A DNA stretch of 64,000 nucleotides from Fen-1301 sp963786395 (GTDB lineage: Bacteria > Bacteroidota > Ignavibacteria > Ignavibacteriales > Ignavibacteriaceae), in assembly GCA_963786395.1 (NCBI GenBank), contig CAWAZD010000001.1, positions 1 through 64,000 of the forward strand. The letters are read 5' to 3'. This document shows, piece after piece, positions 63,757 to 64,000 of this stretch. A program made the position numbers and the translations under genes. Within the stretch, counting starts at the first letter, position 1; each line of letters starts with the position of its first letter. The notes under the pieces were generated by a model that saw only the letters and a program-made list of their open reading frames with translations, was not told the origin of the DNA and searched no databases.

Positions 63757-64000
63757 TTGGAATTAAGATATACATACAATCCTGATTATTATAAAGATAT
63801 GAATTCGGAAGAGCTTAGGGAAAACTTTTTAATTGATAATCTTTTCAAAAGCGGCGAATTAACTTTAATATATACTGATGTAGACCGTTCAATCGTCGGT
63901 TCTGCTGTACCTTTTAATAATGAACTAGCTTTAACCGGGAGTAAAAAAGAGACTGCTTCAGAATTCTTTCTTGAAAGAAGGGAAGCCGGAATAATAAATA
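63757..64000 (+). CDS. kduI: 5-keto-4-deoxyuronate isomerase, 3' end outside window
   Basis: Eighty-one codons are visible. A TTG start at 63757, eight bases after ACAAGG, gives LELRYTYNPDYYKDMNSEELRENFLIDNLF, of which the core is MNSEELRENFLIDNLF, then GELTLIYTDVDRSIVGSAVPF and ASEFFLERREAGIIN. These match the N-terminal cupin part of KduI (RxxFLIEDLF, TxxDR, ERREVGIINIG). KduI turns 5-keto-4-deoxyuronate from the GH105 reaction into DKII on the way to KDG and Eda. It follows the GH105 gene by 18 bp, so the two are one operon step. Confidence 0.9.
   Translation, partial: MELRYTYNPDYYKDMNSEELRENFLIDNLFKSGELTLIYTDVDRSIVGSAVPFNNELALTGSKKETASEFFLERREAGIIN

Noticed and set aside
1..64000. tRNA, rRNA, CRISPR, integrase or transposase genes
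   Set aside because: Scanned for T-loop consensus, regularly spaced direct repeats and recombinase motifs by eye; none was convincing. A tRNA search program would be decisive.

Overview
The window is a single AT-rich bacterial segment that most likely comes from an Ignavibacteria-type member of the Bacteroidota/Chlorobi group. The evidence is eight secreted proteins ending in the type IX secretion sorting domain in its Ignavibacteria flavour (core NYPNPFNPST), many TTG starts, a propeller-type sensor kinase and a pectin island without an obvious SusC/SusD pair. No tRNA, rRNA, CRISPR array, transposase or phage gene was seen.

Layout. 1-8.3 kb: a 5'-truncated propeller/histidine kinase with its LuxR-type regulator, a T9SS-sorted beta-helix protein and small metabolic genes (YbjQ-like, FAH-fold hydrolase, periplasmic amidotransferase-like protein). 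8.5-16.6 kb: a TPR protein upstream of clpX, a heme-motif outer-membrane barrel protein, dxr and rseP, separated by repeat-rich spacers. 16.7-18.5 kb: a LytS/LytTR pair broken by many frameshifts. 18.6-22.9 kb: the housekeeping operon prs-rplY-pth-rpsF-ssb-rpsR-rplI with a candidate S6:S18 autoregulatory leader before rpsF, then a bidirectional terminator and convergent rpmB. 23-32.2 kb: tsaC, an SDR, a membrane protein, a T9SS cargo protein, and a three-gene module of ECF sigma factor, Hx3CxxC zinc anti-sigma factor and TPR-CHAT protease-like protein. 32.2-37.4 kb: a radical SAM enzyme divergent from a methyltransferase-amidohydrolase pair, then a DEAD-box helicase. 37.6-47.4 kb: two convergent secreted paralogues resembling the N,N-dimethylformamidase large subunit, a secreted alpha-amylase, an outer-membrane protein, DinB and a soluble PAS kinase.

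47.5-64 kb is a pectin/polygalacturonate island: eda, DUF4861, exuT-like transporter, uxaC, PL9 pectate lyase, GH28 polygalacturonase, a G8-like T9SS protein, CE8 pectin methylesterase, GH105 fused to a DUF4350-like domain, and the start of kduI. These fit one route: extracellular de-esterification and cleavage, import of uronates, and two cytoplasmic branches (UxaC; GH105 then KduI) converging on KDPG and Eda. KduD, UxaA, UxaB and KdgK are not in the window.

An unusual property of the sequence is about 18 separate single-base frameshifts, mostly insertions, in otherwise well conserved genes including ribosomal proteins S6 and L9. This looks more like read or assembly error than biology, and I have annotated the affected genes over their full reconstructed spans.
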